DNA from: Bactericera cockerelli
Lineage: Eukaryota; Arthropoda; Insecta; Hemiptera; Triozidae
Length of the DNA stretch: 64,000 nucleotides
Assembly (NCBI GenBank): GCA_024516035.1
Contig: JAMCCL010000128.1
Span: 1-64,000, forward strand
Direction of reading: 5' to 3'
How positions within the stretch are numbered: the first letter of the stretch is position 1; each line of letters starts with the position of its first letter. The translations under genes were made by a program, and so were the position numbers. The notes under the pieces are model-generated. The model had not been told where the DNA came from, made no database searches, and saw only the letters and a program-made list of their open reading frames with translations. Shown piece by piece: positions 20,728 through 30,493 of the stretch.

Positions 20728-21349
20728 GTGTATATTATGTAGATCGCGTACGTACGCCGCGCGCCGTGGCTTTGCGAATCATCAATTTTGCGAACTGCAA
20801 AAGTTGTGTGCTCATAACTTGGCGAGTTAATAATGCAGGAGCTACTCGCTCGCCCTGGTGCAGTCAGCAGTGTGACCGCGGGCCGTCGAATGCATAATTG
20901 ACATCACAGGATGTTGCCTTTAGGGGGAGGGAGAGAGGAGGAAGGTGCAAGGTGCAAGGGAGGAGAGAAGAGAAAGAGTTAGGAAGGGGTTGTATAGGGA
21001 GAGATGATTTGAAGAAGGATAGAAAGAAAAGAGGGAGAAGGGAGAAATAGATAAATAGATAAAAAGGAAAGTAAAAAAATAATTGTATTTATTTTTAAAC
21101 AAAAAATATTACAATGGTTGGCACAAAAATACATGGTATAGGTATAGTAACAAAAAGATGTAAAACATTAGCTAAATAGCACCTCTGAGACTAATCTTTT
21201 TAACTATATTATAAAAATCATTGAAACTTTTTTTTTTACTATCCATTTTGTAAATGTACATGATTTGTTTGCATCTTCATTAGAAGTATTCAATAACAAT
21301 AATAATAGTGGTACACCCTGTATGAAGTGTATATTATGTAGATCGCGGG
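20626..21349 (+). repeat. Direct duplication of about 120 bp, 600 bp apart
   Basis: 20,626-20,745 and 21,226-21,349 share TTTACTATCCATTTTGTAA, ATTCAATAACAATAATAA, and ACACCCTGTATGAAGTGTAT running into ATTATGTAGATCGCG. The match continues past the ACACCCTGT end into the flank, so it is a duplication of the locus and not two independent insertions. Between the copies lie a GC-richer unique stretch at 20,745-20,910 (with GTACGCCGCGCGCCGTGGCT) and a GA-rich tract at 20,925-21,065. Confidence 0.7.
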
Positions 21350-21609
21350 AGAAATAATGAGGGGATTGACAGATTGAGAGATATGGTAGAAGAAAAGAGA
21401 GAGTCAAAGAAAGAAAAAGAAAGGAGAGAGAGAGAGAGAAAAAGACGTATAGAAAAAGAGAGAGAGAGAGAGAGACGAAGAGAGAGATAGAAAATAGCTG
21501 AATAGAAGAAGAACATGGTGCATTAGAATTTTTCACACTAATGAAACAAATTAGGTACCTCTATCTAGCACAGATTTAACCATCTGTGAAAATATCTTCC
21601 AAATTGAGT

Positions 21610-21660
<51 letters not shown>

Positions 21661-21700
21661 ATAAGAGAATAATGAGAGAAAGAGAGAAAGAGAGGACATT
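21350..21700 (+). repeat. GA-rich tracts and (GA)n microsatellite
   Basis: An imperfect GA tract at 21,350-21,490 and a cleaner run of about 19 GA units at 21,610-21,660. Frames on the minus strand are Ser/Leu-rich by-products. Confidence 0.85.
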
Positions 21701-21794
21701 TAACTATTATTATTATTATTATATAATACCTTATTAAGAGGACAGTATTTAGAATATAAACTTTAAAGAGAGAAAAAAAGAAATTGAACAGAAC

Positions 21795-21855
21795 ACAAAA
21801 AAAACGAACACAATACTTCTGGTTTCTCATATTAGAAATTTCTCGGAAGTAAAAT
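21795..21855 (+). repeat. Hairpin-ended repeat, tail only
   Basis: ACGAACACAATACTTCTGGT, then TTTCTCATATTAGAAATTTC and TCGGAAGTAAAA. This is the terminal hairpin of the 19,118 family without its body. Confidence 0.65.
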
Positions 21856-21871
21856 TCATAAAAAAAGAAAA

Positions 21872-21935
21872 AGAATAATAGTGTCCTAACTAAGGAGCGG
21901 GGTTATTGCCTGCGTCAATCTTTTCCACCCATATG
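21872..21935 (-). repeat. SINE family B, body fragment
   Basis: The plus strand reads GTGTCCTAACTAAGGAGCGG and GGTTATTGCCTGCGTCAATC, then TTTTCCACCC. This is the reverse complement of the 14,650-14,725 part of family B. Confidence 0.65.
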
Positions 21936-22589
21936 TTGATCTAGAAGAGAGAGGCAGGCAATTGTGCAGGAGAGTAAGAGAGAGAGAATGAACTAGGATG
22001 AGCGAAGAAAGAAAAAATAAATATGTATATTTTAATTTAATTTATTCATTATTGACGGGTCAAGCCCAATGTACATTGATTACATAGAAAAATATAAAAT
22101 TATTACAAAAAAGAAACAAAAAAAGAAAATTTAAGAAGACAAGTAAAATATCACAGTTAAAACGTAGAGAATCAAGTTGTCTATAGAAATGAGTAATGAG
22201 TTTATACCTAAATATATCCTCTCCGCTCCCAATGTCCTCGTAAGAGGACATTTATTTTATAGTCCTAAGTGCCCAAGCTATAAATTTATACTACCAAATA
22301 GCATAAAATGTTTGTCCTCGGGTGAGGACACCGGTCACTTTGTACTACAAAACGAAAAATGGTGTTGGGCGCGAAGAGGATATAAGGAAAGAGATGGTAA
22401 AGAGTAGAATTTTTTTGGGTGATTCCATTACTTTCCTTTCTATAGGATAAAGAAAGTAAAAAGAGATAAGGAGAAATAGAATGAAATAGGAGAGATAAAT
22501 GAACGAATAATAATAATAATAATGATCTTTATTATTTTATCTTTTGTATATACATTTTTGTGTTTCCATGAAGTAATAGTGTACTTTTC

Positions 22590-22680
22590 GGGAAGAGAGG
22601 GATAAGGAGAAGAGAGAGAGAGAATATAAAAAGGAGGAGATAAAGAGAGAAAGAGAGTAGAAAGAGAAGAAAGCTAACAG
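22590..22680 (+). repeat. GA-rich tract
   Basis: AGAGAGAGAG runs with interruptions. No gene. The preceding 21,935-22,590 interval is AT-rich, with an unexplained short frame at 22,177 and no recognisable content. Confidence 0.7.
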
Positions 22681-22904
22681 ATAGTCAAGATCAGGTGCAT
22701 TCGGTTGTAAAGATTGAACATTTCCAATTCAAAAACTTGAAAACAAATTACTCTTCATATTGTACATAAACATATACAATTAGACACTCTATACAGGGTG
22801 CAGACGCGGCCGGTGCTAAGGAGCTGCGAAACTGCAGCACCCCCAGACAAAAAGAGGAAATGTAAAAATCATCACACATTTAAAGAATAATTAATGCATA
22901 ATTA

Positions 22905-23210
22905 TTCTTTAACTACTCGCTTGCCATGCGGAAGGTCTCGGGTTCGATCCCCCGTGCCGACAAAAATTAGTATTCTTAATTTGGTTACAATTATTTGTAA
23001 GGGATACCTACCGGTGCGCTCGTGTTGACCCAGCACCTAATTGGGAAGTATTGTGTCACTTCTCGCCCATCATAGGGGAGGCATACTACGGGATGGGCAG
23101 GCTACAACACAGACCACAAGCGTCTACAGTAGCTCCTCTTTCATGGCTACGAAATAAAAACGGCTGTGAAACACTCATCTTTAAAATAATAATAATAATA
23201 ATAATTCCGT
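22905..23210 (+). repeat. tRNA-derived SINE, family C
   Basis: The head is CTACTCGCTTGCCATGCGGA with B box GGTTCGATCCCCCGTGCCGA. The body is GTGTTGACCCAGCACCTAAT, GGCATACTACGGGATGGGCA, GGCTACAACACAGACCACAA. The tail is TTAAAATAATAATAATAATA. Its 3' half recurs at 16,150. It sits inside the hAT-like element. Confidence 0.75.
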
Positions 23211-23319
23211 GTCCGTGAGATAAGTATTGATACCTAAATCACGGTGGTGAAAGGATTATATGGACGCCCAGATCCAATGCCTAGGCTCCTTTCATATGCA
23301 TTGATTCTATTTGGTTTTA

Positions 23320-23555
23320 ACGTCCTGACTTGAGGTAGATAGGACGGGGGTTTTACCCTCCATTCGCTGGGAATCGTACCAGCTACCCACATTAACCTCA
23401 CTCATCCTGGGTAAGGTCGGAATTTACCAGCCTCACATGTTCGGAGGGAACAGAAGTTTCTGTGCGAAAAGTCTGCTCCAACCGGGAATCGAACTCAGGA
23501 TCTCTGGACTACGGGCGGTAGTCACAACCGTTATGCCACGGAGGCTGACATTATC
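23320..23555 (-). repeat. tRNA-headed SINE with the shared core
   Basis: Minus strand: AGCCTCCGTGGCATAACGGT, a B box in GAGTTCGATTCCCGG, TTCTGTTCCCTCCGAACATG, then the core GGATGAGTGAGGTTAATGTG, GGTAGCTGGTACGATTCCCA, GAATGGAGGGTAAAACCCCC. It is the cleanest copy of this family. A truncated head of the same family (GCCAGCCTCCGTGGCATAAA) begins on the plus strand at about 23,558, head to head with it. Confidence 0.8.
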
Positions 23556-23814
23556 ATGCCAGCCTCCGTGGCATAAACAAACTCAAACTCTTTAGATACT
23601 GAAAGAACTACTCTATACATCCCATTTTAGTCTGGTTAATGTGGCAGCACCCCCAAAACATTTTCTCACCGGCCGCGGCTGACAGGGTGTTCCTATTAAT
23701 GTACCATTAAAAAATAATCACACTGTATGGATGTGTCTACGGGCTAACATTGATTTATGGTAAGTGGGAGGAAGCAAGAAAATAATCAACTTTTTAAAAT
23801 TAATGTAAAAAAAA

Positions 23815-24265
23815 TATTTTTTGCATTGATTTATTTTTTTTTACATATTTTTGACGTTTCATAGCCTGAGCAACTTTGGTTTTGTGTCTGTCTGTCGGTC
23901 TGTTAAAAATAATCCTTGTAACGCGCAAATCTCAAAAATTACTCAATGGATTTTTTAAATTTTGTAAACATATAGAAGACGTTCTGTAGATGGTCTCATT
24001 CTAAATTCATCAACTTTGCACTAGCAGTTCTGTATAAAAGAGACCATACGCCTGACCATCCAATTTTGATTTAATAAAATTAATGTAGGATTGTGCATAT
24101 TATTGTTTTACATAGGCCATCAATAATTATGTTTTAATTAATTATGATTTAGCTCTGATATTTAAGGAAATCCGAAATTATGGACAAAAACGTCAAAAAA
24201 TAAAGTTCACAACTTGCCGAGACAGAATTTTTTGTAAAATCTAGAATGCAGGAAAAATATTATTC
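23815..24265 (-). repeat. Hairpin-ended repeat, internal part
   Basis: The plus strand shows the reverse complement of 19,215-19,760: TTTGACGTTTCATAGCCTGA, TGTCTGTCTGTCGGTCTGTT, ATCCTTGTAACGCGCAAATC, then GGTCTCATTCTAAATTCATC and the TTCTGTATAAAAGAGACCAT stretch. Both ends are eroded. Confidence 0.7.
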
Positions 24266-24287
24266 TACTATGTTACATTTGATTAAT

Positions 24288-24420
24288 CAAACACCTCGGC
24301 CGAGGTGTGAAGAACGCCTATACAAAGAAAGAGACAGCCCGGCAGAGTGTAAGGTTACGGAAAACATAGTTCCAATGCATTTCATGTACTTTCAGCCAGC
24401 TAAAAGTGCAACATGAATTT
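24288..24420 (+). repeat. Repeat with an 18-bp perfect palindrome
   Basis: Contains ACACCTCGGCCGAGGTGT (self-complementary), then GAAGAACGCCTATACAAAGA, GTGTAAGGTTACGGAAAACA and TTTCAGCCAGCTAAAAGTGC. The same order appears in smeared form at 43,467-43,590. No coding frame. The 24,420-25,050 flank shows nothing recognisable. Confidence 0.65.
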
Positions 24421-25049
24421 CAAAAATCGCGATTTTTATTGCAGAAATGGGCTCTACGTTGAAAAATAAGTTGATTTGACTCTTTGTTTGACTTCCTAGG
24501 CCATCGGGAACCCTATTTTCGAGACCCCCCAACAATCGTGAAAGACATGAAAAGATTCATAATTTTGTTTTTTTTTTTTTTTCTGTTTTTTTTTCATACG
24601 GATCCTTTGAGACCCGACTTCGTGTCTTTAACTTGGCACTGAAGATTAAGTGAGGTGTCTAAAGTGATCAAGATATAATGGAGATGAGCCCGGACCAAAA
24701 AAAAAATCTAAATTATAAGCGGGCGGCCCATTTGGGCGGCCTCAGGTTTTGGGAGCCCAAATCGGGAATTGAAGGATAATACTAGTCTTAAGTGGTATCA
24801 AATGAAAGATCTTGATGAGCAGATACCAAATTTATTGATTTTATTCCTTCATCCGGTCCACTGGGTGGCACCTGGTGGCCTTCTCATTTTCTTTGGCGGG
24901 TAGGTACCTTCGAATTCTTAGCTTATAGTGGTTAGATCTTGGCCAGTATGTATTTTTCGAGATGACCTCGCTCTCTCACTGCAAAATTTTAAAGTTTAAG
25001 TTTCCAAGTATTAATTTAGTTCATTTTCCGTTCGTTTCTGTAGAAGATA

Positions 25050-25120
25050 ACTTTGTCTATTGGTAGCATGCTTGACCTGCCACCCAGTCAGCATGGGTTC
25101 GAATCCTGGCGGGGACGAAA
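25050..25120 (+). repeat. tRNA-like SINE head
   Basis: CTATTGGTAGCATGCTTGAC resembles an A-box region, and GGGTTCGAATCCTGGCGGGG is a good B box and T-arm. The 5' acceptor half does not pair with GGCGGGGAC, so it is not a tRNA gene. The following 130 bp (TTGGGCTTAACGTTGTTTTG) resembles the start of other SINE tails in the window. Confidence 0.55.
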
Positions 25121-25549
25121 TTTTTTAGCTCTATATTTTCAATTTGGGCTTAACGTTGTTTTGTTTTTCCGATCTTTATATTTGATCTTCATGACGACCC
25201 CATTACCCTCGCGCGGAAAATTTTAGAAGTTGCAGAATTGGACAATGACCTGTGGCGGCATTACGAGATTGATTTGGGACAATCATGGTGGGATGGAGAT
25301 AAAATATGATGAATTATGTAGCTCTCATAATGTCTCTGTCATAATGTTTTTCTCTGTCCATTATGTCCGGGGTACACTCATACCTCGTGAGGTATTGATA
25401 AGGGACTTCACAACCGAGTTCTCTCCCGCTCATGGTTTTATCAACACCAAATTGTCTCCCGTCGCGTCGCTTGCATTTTTACCTGATTTTATACCTACAT
25501 AGTTTAGGCCTAGCATAAATTTTTTTATCGAAACACCTAGGAATCATTG

Positions 25550-25905
25550 ATATAGACCTGAGGCATGGCCTTCTATGTATTTTTCCTAACCCTAATATAA
25601 ACCCAAGGCATGGCCTTCTATATATTTACCTTACCCTATTATATTCCCGAGGCATTGCCTTCTATGTATTATCCTTAACCCTATATACTATATTCCTGAG
25701 GCATGGCCTTCTATGTATTTTTCCTAACCCTAATATAAACCCAAGGCATGGCCTTCTATATATTTACCTAACCCTATTATATTCCCGAGGCATTGCCTTC
25801 TATGTATTATCCTTAACTCTATATACTATATTCCTGAGGCATGGCCTTCTATGTATTTTACCTAACTCTACTAAACACTGAAGGTATTGCCTTTCATTAG
25901 TTAGA
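25550..25905 (+). repeat. Tandem array with higher-order structure
   Basis: Basic units of about 45 bp each contain GAGGCATGGCCTTCTATGTA or a variant (CAAGGCATGGCCTTCTATAT, CGAGGCATTGCCTTCTATGT) plus CCTAACCCTA. The three variants occur in fixed order, giving a repeat of about 138 bp present just over twice. The GGCATGGCC word also appears at 30,528-30,555 and 31,795 in another repeat. Confidence 0.8.
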
Positions 25906-26460
25906 GATTTAAAAGATTTCCTTATAAAAGGCCCATTCTTATATATAAATGATAATTTTATAGTTTTCATTTTCTTAAATAAATAATGTAAAAAAGCATG
26001 GTCTTATTTCCGGGAGAGATACTCGTGGTGACCCCTGCAACAAGCCGGAGAGAATTCGGGTAAGAAAAGGTCAACGGGAGAGAATTCATTACCTTACCTT
26101 GATAAGGTGATTACAAAGTAATTTCTTTGGAATTTGTAAATCCAGGTGTTTTAGTGTCTCTCATAGGAGGCTCCGAGGTCTAATTAGCATTGAAAGATAA
26201 ACCTAATCATGTGGAGAATAGAATCAAAAGATCTTGCATTGCAAATTTATATATTATTTACTCACTTTGGGGACTCAGGGGGCCAAATCTGTGATCCAAA
26301 TACATATTGACCTTAGAAAAATTAAATACGTACTGCTAAAACTATATCTTAAAAAAAAGACAATTTGGTACATTCACATTTTCCCAGCTTATTTACTTTT
26401 GTCATTCCTAATTTTTCAGTAGTGTATGAACCTATATTTTCGTACAAAAAGAACTGATAT

Positions 26461-26996
26461 CCCCCAAAAACACCACTTCGTGGTTAAAAAAAGAAGAACG
26501 CCTCACTCAAAGAATGATTATAATTAGCTAAAAATAAATGATATCAAATTGAGAACACCTTGTCCCCTCTCTTTCTATATCTCTGCACTCCTCTCTGAAT
26601 TTATTCCTCTTATGTTTAGCTTTATTTATCCTTTCTAGGGGTCATCCCAAACTTGATTTCTCTTTAAATTTACTTGTTGCACGGCAATAAAAAATGGCGG
26701 TCGTGGTGTAATTTTCTCGGTTCAAATCAAATAATTTCAGAAAAATCATACTCCGACCGCCATTTTTTATTGCCGTGCAACAAGTAAATTTAAAGAGAAA
26801 TCAAGTTTGGGATGACCCCTAGAAAGGATAAATAAAGCTAAACATAAGAGGAATAAATTCAGAGAGGAGTGCAGAGATATAGAAAGAGAGGGGACAAGGT
26901 GTTCTCAATTTGATATCATTTATTTTTAGCTAATTATAATCATTCTTTGAGTGAGGCGTTCTTCTTTTTTTAACCACGAAGTGGTGTTTTTGGGGG
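26461..26996. mobile_element. Foldback element: 243-bp inverted arms, 50-bp loop
   Basis: The left arm 26,461-26,703 and right arm 26,754-26,996 are reverse complements. I found no mismatch reading through them, and their equal lengths mean no net indel. The outer end is CCCCCAAAAACACCACTTCG and the inner end is AAAAAATGGCGGTCG. The 50-bp loop contains TTTTCTCGGTTCAAATCAAA. There is no open frame. No clear target duplication is seen (flanks GATAT and GTTACG). A second, smeared copy of the loop plus right arm lies at 43,590-43,912, so this is a repeat family and not only a fold-back sequencing chimera. Type could be a MITE or foldback transposon. Confidence 0.8.
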
Positions 26997-26999
26997 GTT

Positions 27000-27520
27000 A
27001 CGTATTTTGAAAGGTTAGGACTGACTGAGTATTACTTGTGGTTTCAATTGTTCGTGCCAAAAGTTTACAAGTCTCAAGGTTTTGGAAAGTAAATTTTCTT
27101 CAGGAAAGCTACATACATTATCTATAATCCCAATGAGACGGTTAAAAAGTTTTGACTGTGGTAACTTAATAAATTTCACAGAGCCATTTTGTCCTTGAAC
27201 CAGATTTTCAAAAGTTTTTAAGTAGCTTGCAATAATCCATGACTATAACATTACATGTTATGAGCGAAGTTCTTGACGTTCCCTTAGCTTGGATTTAAAA
27301 TATGATTTTTATTGATTTGTAAAAGAAAACTCTGAGTGTAATTTCAAATGATAAGCTATTTGTGTAACTACATTATTATAAAATTATATCTCTAGTTATA
27401 TGGTAAAAAAAAGTGGATTACTCTCACTCAAAATCAGTATTCAAAATACAATATCCAAAACAAACATGTGAAAGATACAGGGTGTGCTATAGGTAAAGTT
27501 AAATATTGAATACAGGATGA
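27000..27520. other. Probable intron or spacer downstream of the CUB exon
   Basis: AT-rich DNA without a coding pattern. It includes ACAGGGTGTGCTATAGG at 27,478, a word seen at other repeat edges. I found no second exon of the CUB gene. Confidence 0.4.
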
Positions 27521-27525
27521 CTCAC

Positions 27526-28373
27526 CTAAAGTTTGCGCTCGCAAAGCAATGTCCATTGTACGAACAAGTCGCGACGGAACACGACTTCACCCGAGGCGAG
27601 TCACGTAACTTGATGACGTCATATGTGATGTTGAAGCCGTATACATCGAGCAGATTATCTAGCGCCCGAACATGGTTCGTGTCGAGCCGATCTAACCCGA
27701 ACTCAATGACGAGGAAAGGTCGTTCCGTGCTCACGATGAGCTCCGTCAGTACGTTCTTGTCGTTCGCGCTGAACACAACGCGCTCGGCATACTTCGTAGA
27801 TTCGTCTTCGTAGTAAGCGTACTCCTTGATGACAAGTCCAGTCGTGACGTAGAGCTGCGTCAAATACACAACGATGACATCCGCATTCTCATTAGGAACT
27901 TCCGAAGTGGTATTTGTCAACGAAAACCTCGACTGCGCCAGTGAAGATTTATAATTTGGCACCGAAAAAGATCTGTACGGTGCGTTCGTCATCAAGATCG
28001 GACGAGCACTCGGTTTCAGTTTCACCTGTTTCCGATGCGTGGCGCGCTTCGTGCCGTTGATTCGTTTGTTTCCGGAACGGTTCGGTTGTGTCCGGTTTGC
28101 GTCGTGTTCGTCCAGCGCAGTGTCGAAAGGTCCGTTCACAAAGAGTCCTGGTCGGGCGTGCCGACGTAGGCGGACGTCTGCGTCTTCCCCAGTGTTTTCG
28201 ATGACCCATTTGCAGAGGATGGGCACGGGGAAACTGTTTGGGAAGTTGGGGGTGACGATGACGCCGAATTTGGAGGTGAGTTTGCCGCCACATCTTGGTT
28301 CGGTGGTTGAGAGGGGCGAGCAGAGAAGTAGTGTGAGGAGCAGGTTGAGAAGTCCTTTCTGAACAGGTGGCAT
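27526..28373 (-). CDS. First coding exon of a secreted or membrane CUB/EGF-type protein
   Basis: A minus-strand ORF of 283 codons starts at the ATG at 28,373. Residues 1-24 look like a signal peptide (hydrophobic LLNLLLTLLLCSPLS). From about residue 28 the sequence CGGKLTSKFGVIVTPNFPNS and then PILCKWVIEN fits the first half of a CUB domain with its first cysteine pair (Cys28, Cys54). Residues about 163-255 resemble its later strands. The end, KSCSVATCSYNGHCFAS, is the start of an EGF module. The exon stops at a good splice donor, TTTAG|GTGAGT. Between the CUB halves is a basic insert of about 100 residues with N-glycosylation sites NRT, NRS and NGT, which ordinary CUB domains lack. The exon is far richer in GC and CpG than its surroundings. 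The remaining exons are not found. I do not recognise an orthologue. Confidence 0.8.
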
Positions 28374-28374
28374 G

Positions 28375-28620
28375 ATTTGGTATTCTAACTTTGTAAAAGT
28401 GATGGTAGTTGTCTTTTTTATTTAATTATTCATATTGTTACTTTATCACACATGTTGTTTGTCTGTTTCCTGAGGTAGTAGTCCTATATTACTTTCCGGG
28501 TAACAATACTGAAACAGTGACTGCAGAGAGTCAATAAATAGAAAATCATTTGAATTCAATTTTAATATAAATTATACCGATGGCGCGAAACTCCATTGTT
28601 GGCCTTTATTAAAATAAAGT
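28375..28620 (-). promoter_or_regulatory. Probable 5' UTR and upstream region of the CUB-type gene
   Basis: AT-rich DNA directly upstream of the start codon. On the minus strand TTTACAAAGTTAG precedes the ATG and could be a splice acceptor. No certain TATA box or initiator can be picked out. Confidence 0.3.
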
Positions 28621-29135
28621 TATGTACATTTTTTTATATTATGAACGGGTTTTATTTATTTTTAATGGACTATTCGAAATTTTAATCTTTTTTTAAACGA
28701 AATCAACAAAAAAATAAATGTGATGATGAACTTATTTTTCCTACTGACATAGATAAAAAATATTTTACAAAAACGAACACAATATTTCAGATACCTATAA
28801 AAATGTATGTAGATGTGCTCGAAAGTATTTCAATTTATTTTATACAAATACTACGAATGAAGAGCTTTGTGAAACATTCTTTTTAATCCTACAATATTAA
28901 TACTTTTCCGCCATATTTTCATTTCAGAAATTTCAGGAACTCCACAGCCTTCCCTTCTTCAACCCTGCCGAATTTGTAATACCTGTTGAAACCAGTCCGG
29001 AGAAAATTAACCACAAAAGAGGATCACCCACCTTTAGACCCTCGGGGGTATCCCATTTTGCTCTCGTCATTTTCCCCATTTTCGTTTTAGACTATCTCTC
29101 AGTTATAATAGTGATAATAATCTTTACATTATAGC
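28620..29135. other. No gene seen
   Basis: AT-rich spacer with a hairpin-repeat tail fragment at about 28,745-28,800 (TTTTACAAAAACGAACACAA). Nothing else recognisable. Confidence 0.5.
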
Positions 29136-29139
29136 ACTT

Positions 29140-29530
29140 TTACCTTGCTCTCTCTCTCTTTGTCTCTCACTGTTTCGATCTCTATTGGTAATTTTTCCCT
29201 AACCTCTTTTTTTCTCTCTCTATCTTTCTCTCTCTCTCTCTTGCTCTCTTTCTCTCTCTCTCACACACACACACACACGCACTAGCTCTTTCTCTCTATT
29301 GGTTATTTTTATCCTATCCCCCTCTCTCTCTTCTCTTTCCCTCAATCTCACACACACATCTACACGCACAGAGCACACACACACCTGTACGGACCTACAC
29401 ACACACACCCAAACTTTCTATTCCTCTCTCTATTTTTCTCCTCTTGAATTCCTTTATTTTCTGGTTCCTTTTCTCTCTCTCTCTCTCTCTCTGTCTCTCT
29501 TTCTCTCTCTCTTTCACTCTCTCCCTCTGA
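29140..29530 (+). repeat. CT and CA microsatellites
   Basis: Imperfect (CT)n with (CA)n blocks (ACACACACAC at about 29,260-29,280 and 29,350-29,410). Frames across it encode Arg/Glu or Leu/Ser repeats and are not genes. Confidence 0.85.
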
Positions 29531-29754
29531 TTCAATGACTTATTTTCCTTCTATGTTATAATATTTCAGGAAAAAAATAGTATCTAAGTAACCTTCCCGG
29601 AATATCTCTATTTTCCTAAACAAGCTGTTTACATTGATAAGTTCGATCATCTTTACCTCTCCTAATCCCATAGTTTCCGGTCGAACCAACAATTGGGGGA
29701 GAATTTCTTATTTTAAGAGGTTTTTCTATTCAAAGGCGTTAGGAATTTTATCTA

Positions 29755-29945
29755 CTGTCCTAGAAAATCTCCTTGTTTGTGCCTGTAGCTTCCAGAGGTC
29801 GCGGGTTCGAATCCCAGACGGGACATGACAAGTTGTCCTCCCATTTGTTATGTGTACCATATAATAATATGTCCTGGGCTTACTGTTGGAATAATGGGAC
29901 TTTAGTCCTCATCGGGCAGTATAAATAAGGCTATATTATTATTAT
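29755..29945 (+). repeat. tRNA-derived SINE, family E
   Basis: CCAGAGGTCGCGGGTTCGAA with TCCCAGACGGGAC is the head's B box and T-arm. The body reads ACCATATAATAATATGTCCT, GGGCTTACTGTTGGAATAAT and GACTTTAGTCCTCATCGGGC. The tail is ATTATTATTATT. A smeared relative covers 50,260-50,640. Confidence 0.7.
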
Positions 29946-29999
29946 TATTCTAAGCTTGATCAATCTTAAGTACTACTTTAAGAATAGTTTCCTCTCACC

Positions 30000-30145
30000 A
30001 CACCGACCTCGGTAGCTTGATCAATAAAGCATCGGACTTGTAATCTGGAGGTCGGTGGTTCAAGTCCGGGTTTTAGCGTAAATTTTGTAAAGCGAGTTTG
30101 AGTAGTTGTGATGTCGCGAAAGTGATTAACACAAATAAATGATAA
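30000..30145 (+). repeat. tRNA-derived SINE related to family B
   Basis: CCGACCTCGGTAGCTTGATC, TGTAATCTGGAGGTCGGTGG, B box GGTTCAAGTCCGGG, then GCGAGTTTGAGTAGTTGTGA and GATTAACACAAATAAATGAT. The head and the GCGAGTTTGAGTAG link match 14,560. The 3' part differs and recurs at 57,810. Confidence 0.75.
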
Positions 30146-30493
30146 CTTTAGTCTCCTCTCAAAAAGACTTCACTGAGTGGTTCTTCTTACATGTCTCCCT
30201 TTGAGCTATGAAAATGATCCCGGAATTGAATTTTTGTGTTTCTGAAAAAATCTGTGCGTCACCTAAAATGACTCACCCTGTTGGTGGTTGTTAGAGGTTT
30301 TAATCTTCAGGCTTCCTATATTCAGATTTTGGTGTGTATTACCATGTGTATTTTGGTGTGTACGAGAAGATCACGATACAAAATTAAAAAAAAAATACGA
30401 GTAGATAGATTTTTAAATTTCTTACTGATGCAGAGTTCACAAATTCAGTATTTTATTTTCAGGTACTTTCAAATTTGGATACGTTCTTATAAT

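Larger units (their letters stand above)
22801..23681. mobile_element. Non-autonomous hAT-like element, 881 bp, with 8-bp target duplications
   Basis: The ends are CAGACGCGGCCGGTG and CACCGGCCGCGGCTG, a 15-bp inverted repeat with one mismatch starting CAG as hAT elements do. Flanking 8-mers are identical: ACAGGGTG at 22,793-22,800 and at 23,682-23,689. Subterminal GCAGCACCCCCA words lie near both ends in the same orientation. The interior holds no transposase and instead contains a family C SINE and a minus-strand tRNA-headed core SINE. It is thus a nested, non-autonomous copy. Superfamily assignment is by TIR style and 8-bp TSD only. Confidence 0.8.

Noticed and set aside
25050..25120. Candidate tRNA gene
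   Set aside because: Good B box but the acceptor stem halves do not pair; better explained as a SINE head. The same holds for the heads at 15.1, 22.9, 29.8 and 30.0 kb.
27478..30278. A large element bounded by ACAGGGTG and CACCCTGT enclosing the CUB exon
   Set aside because: The matching ends are only 8 bp, the word is frequent in the window, and no other sign of a transposon boundary was found.
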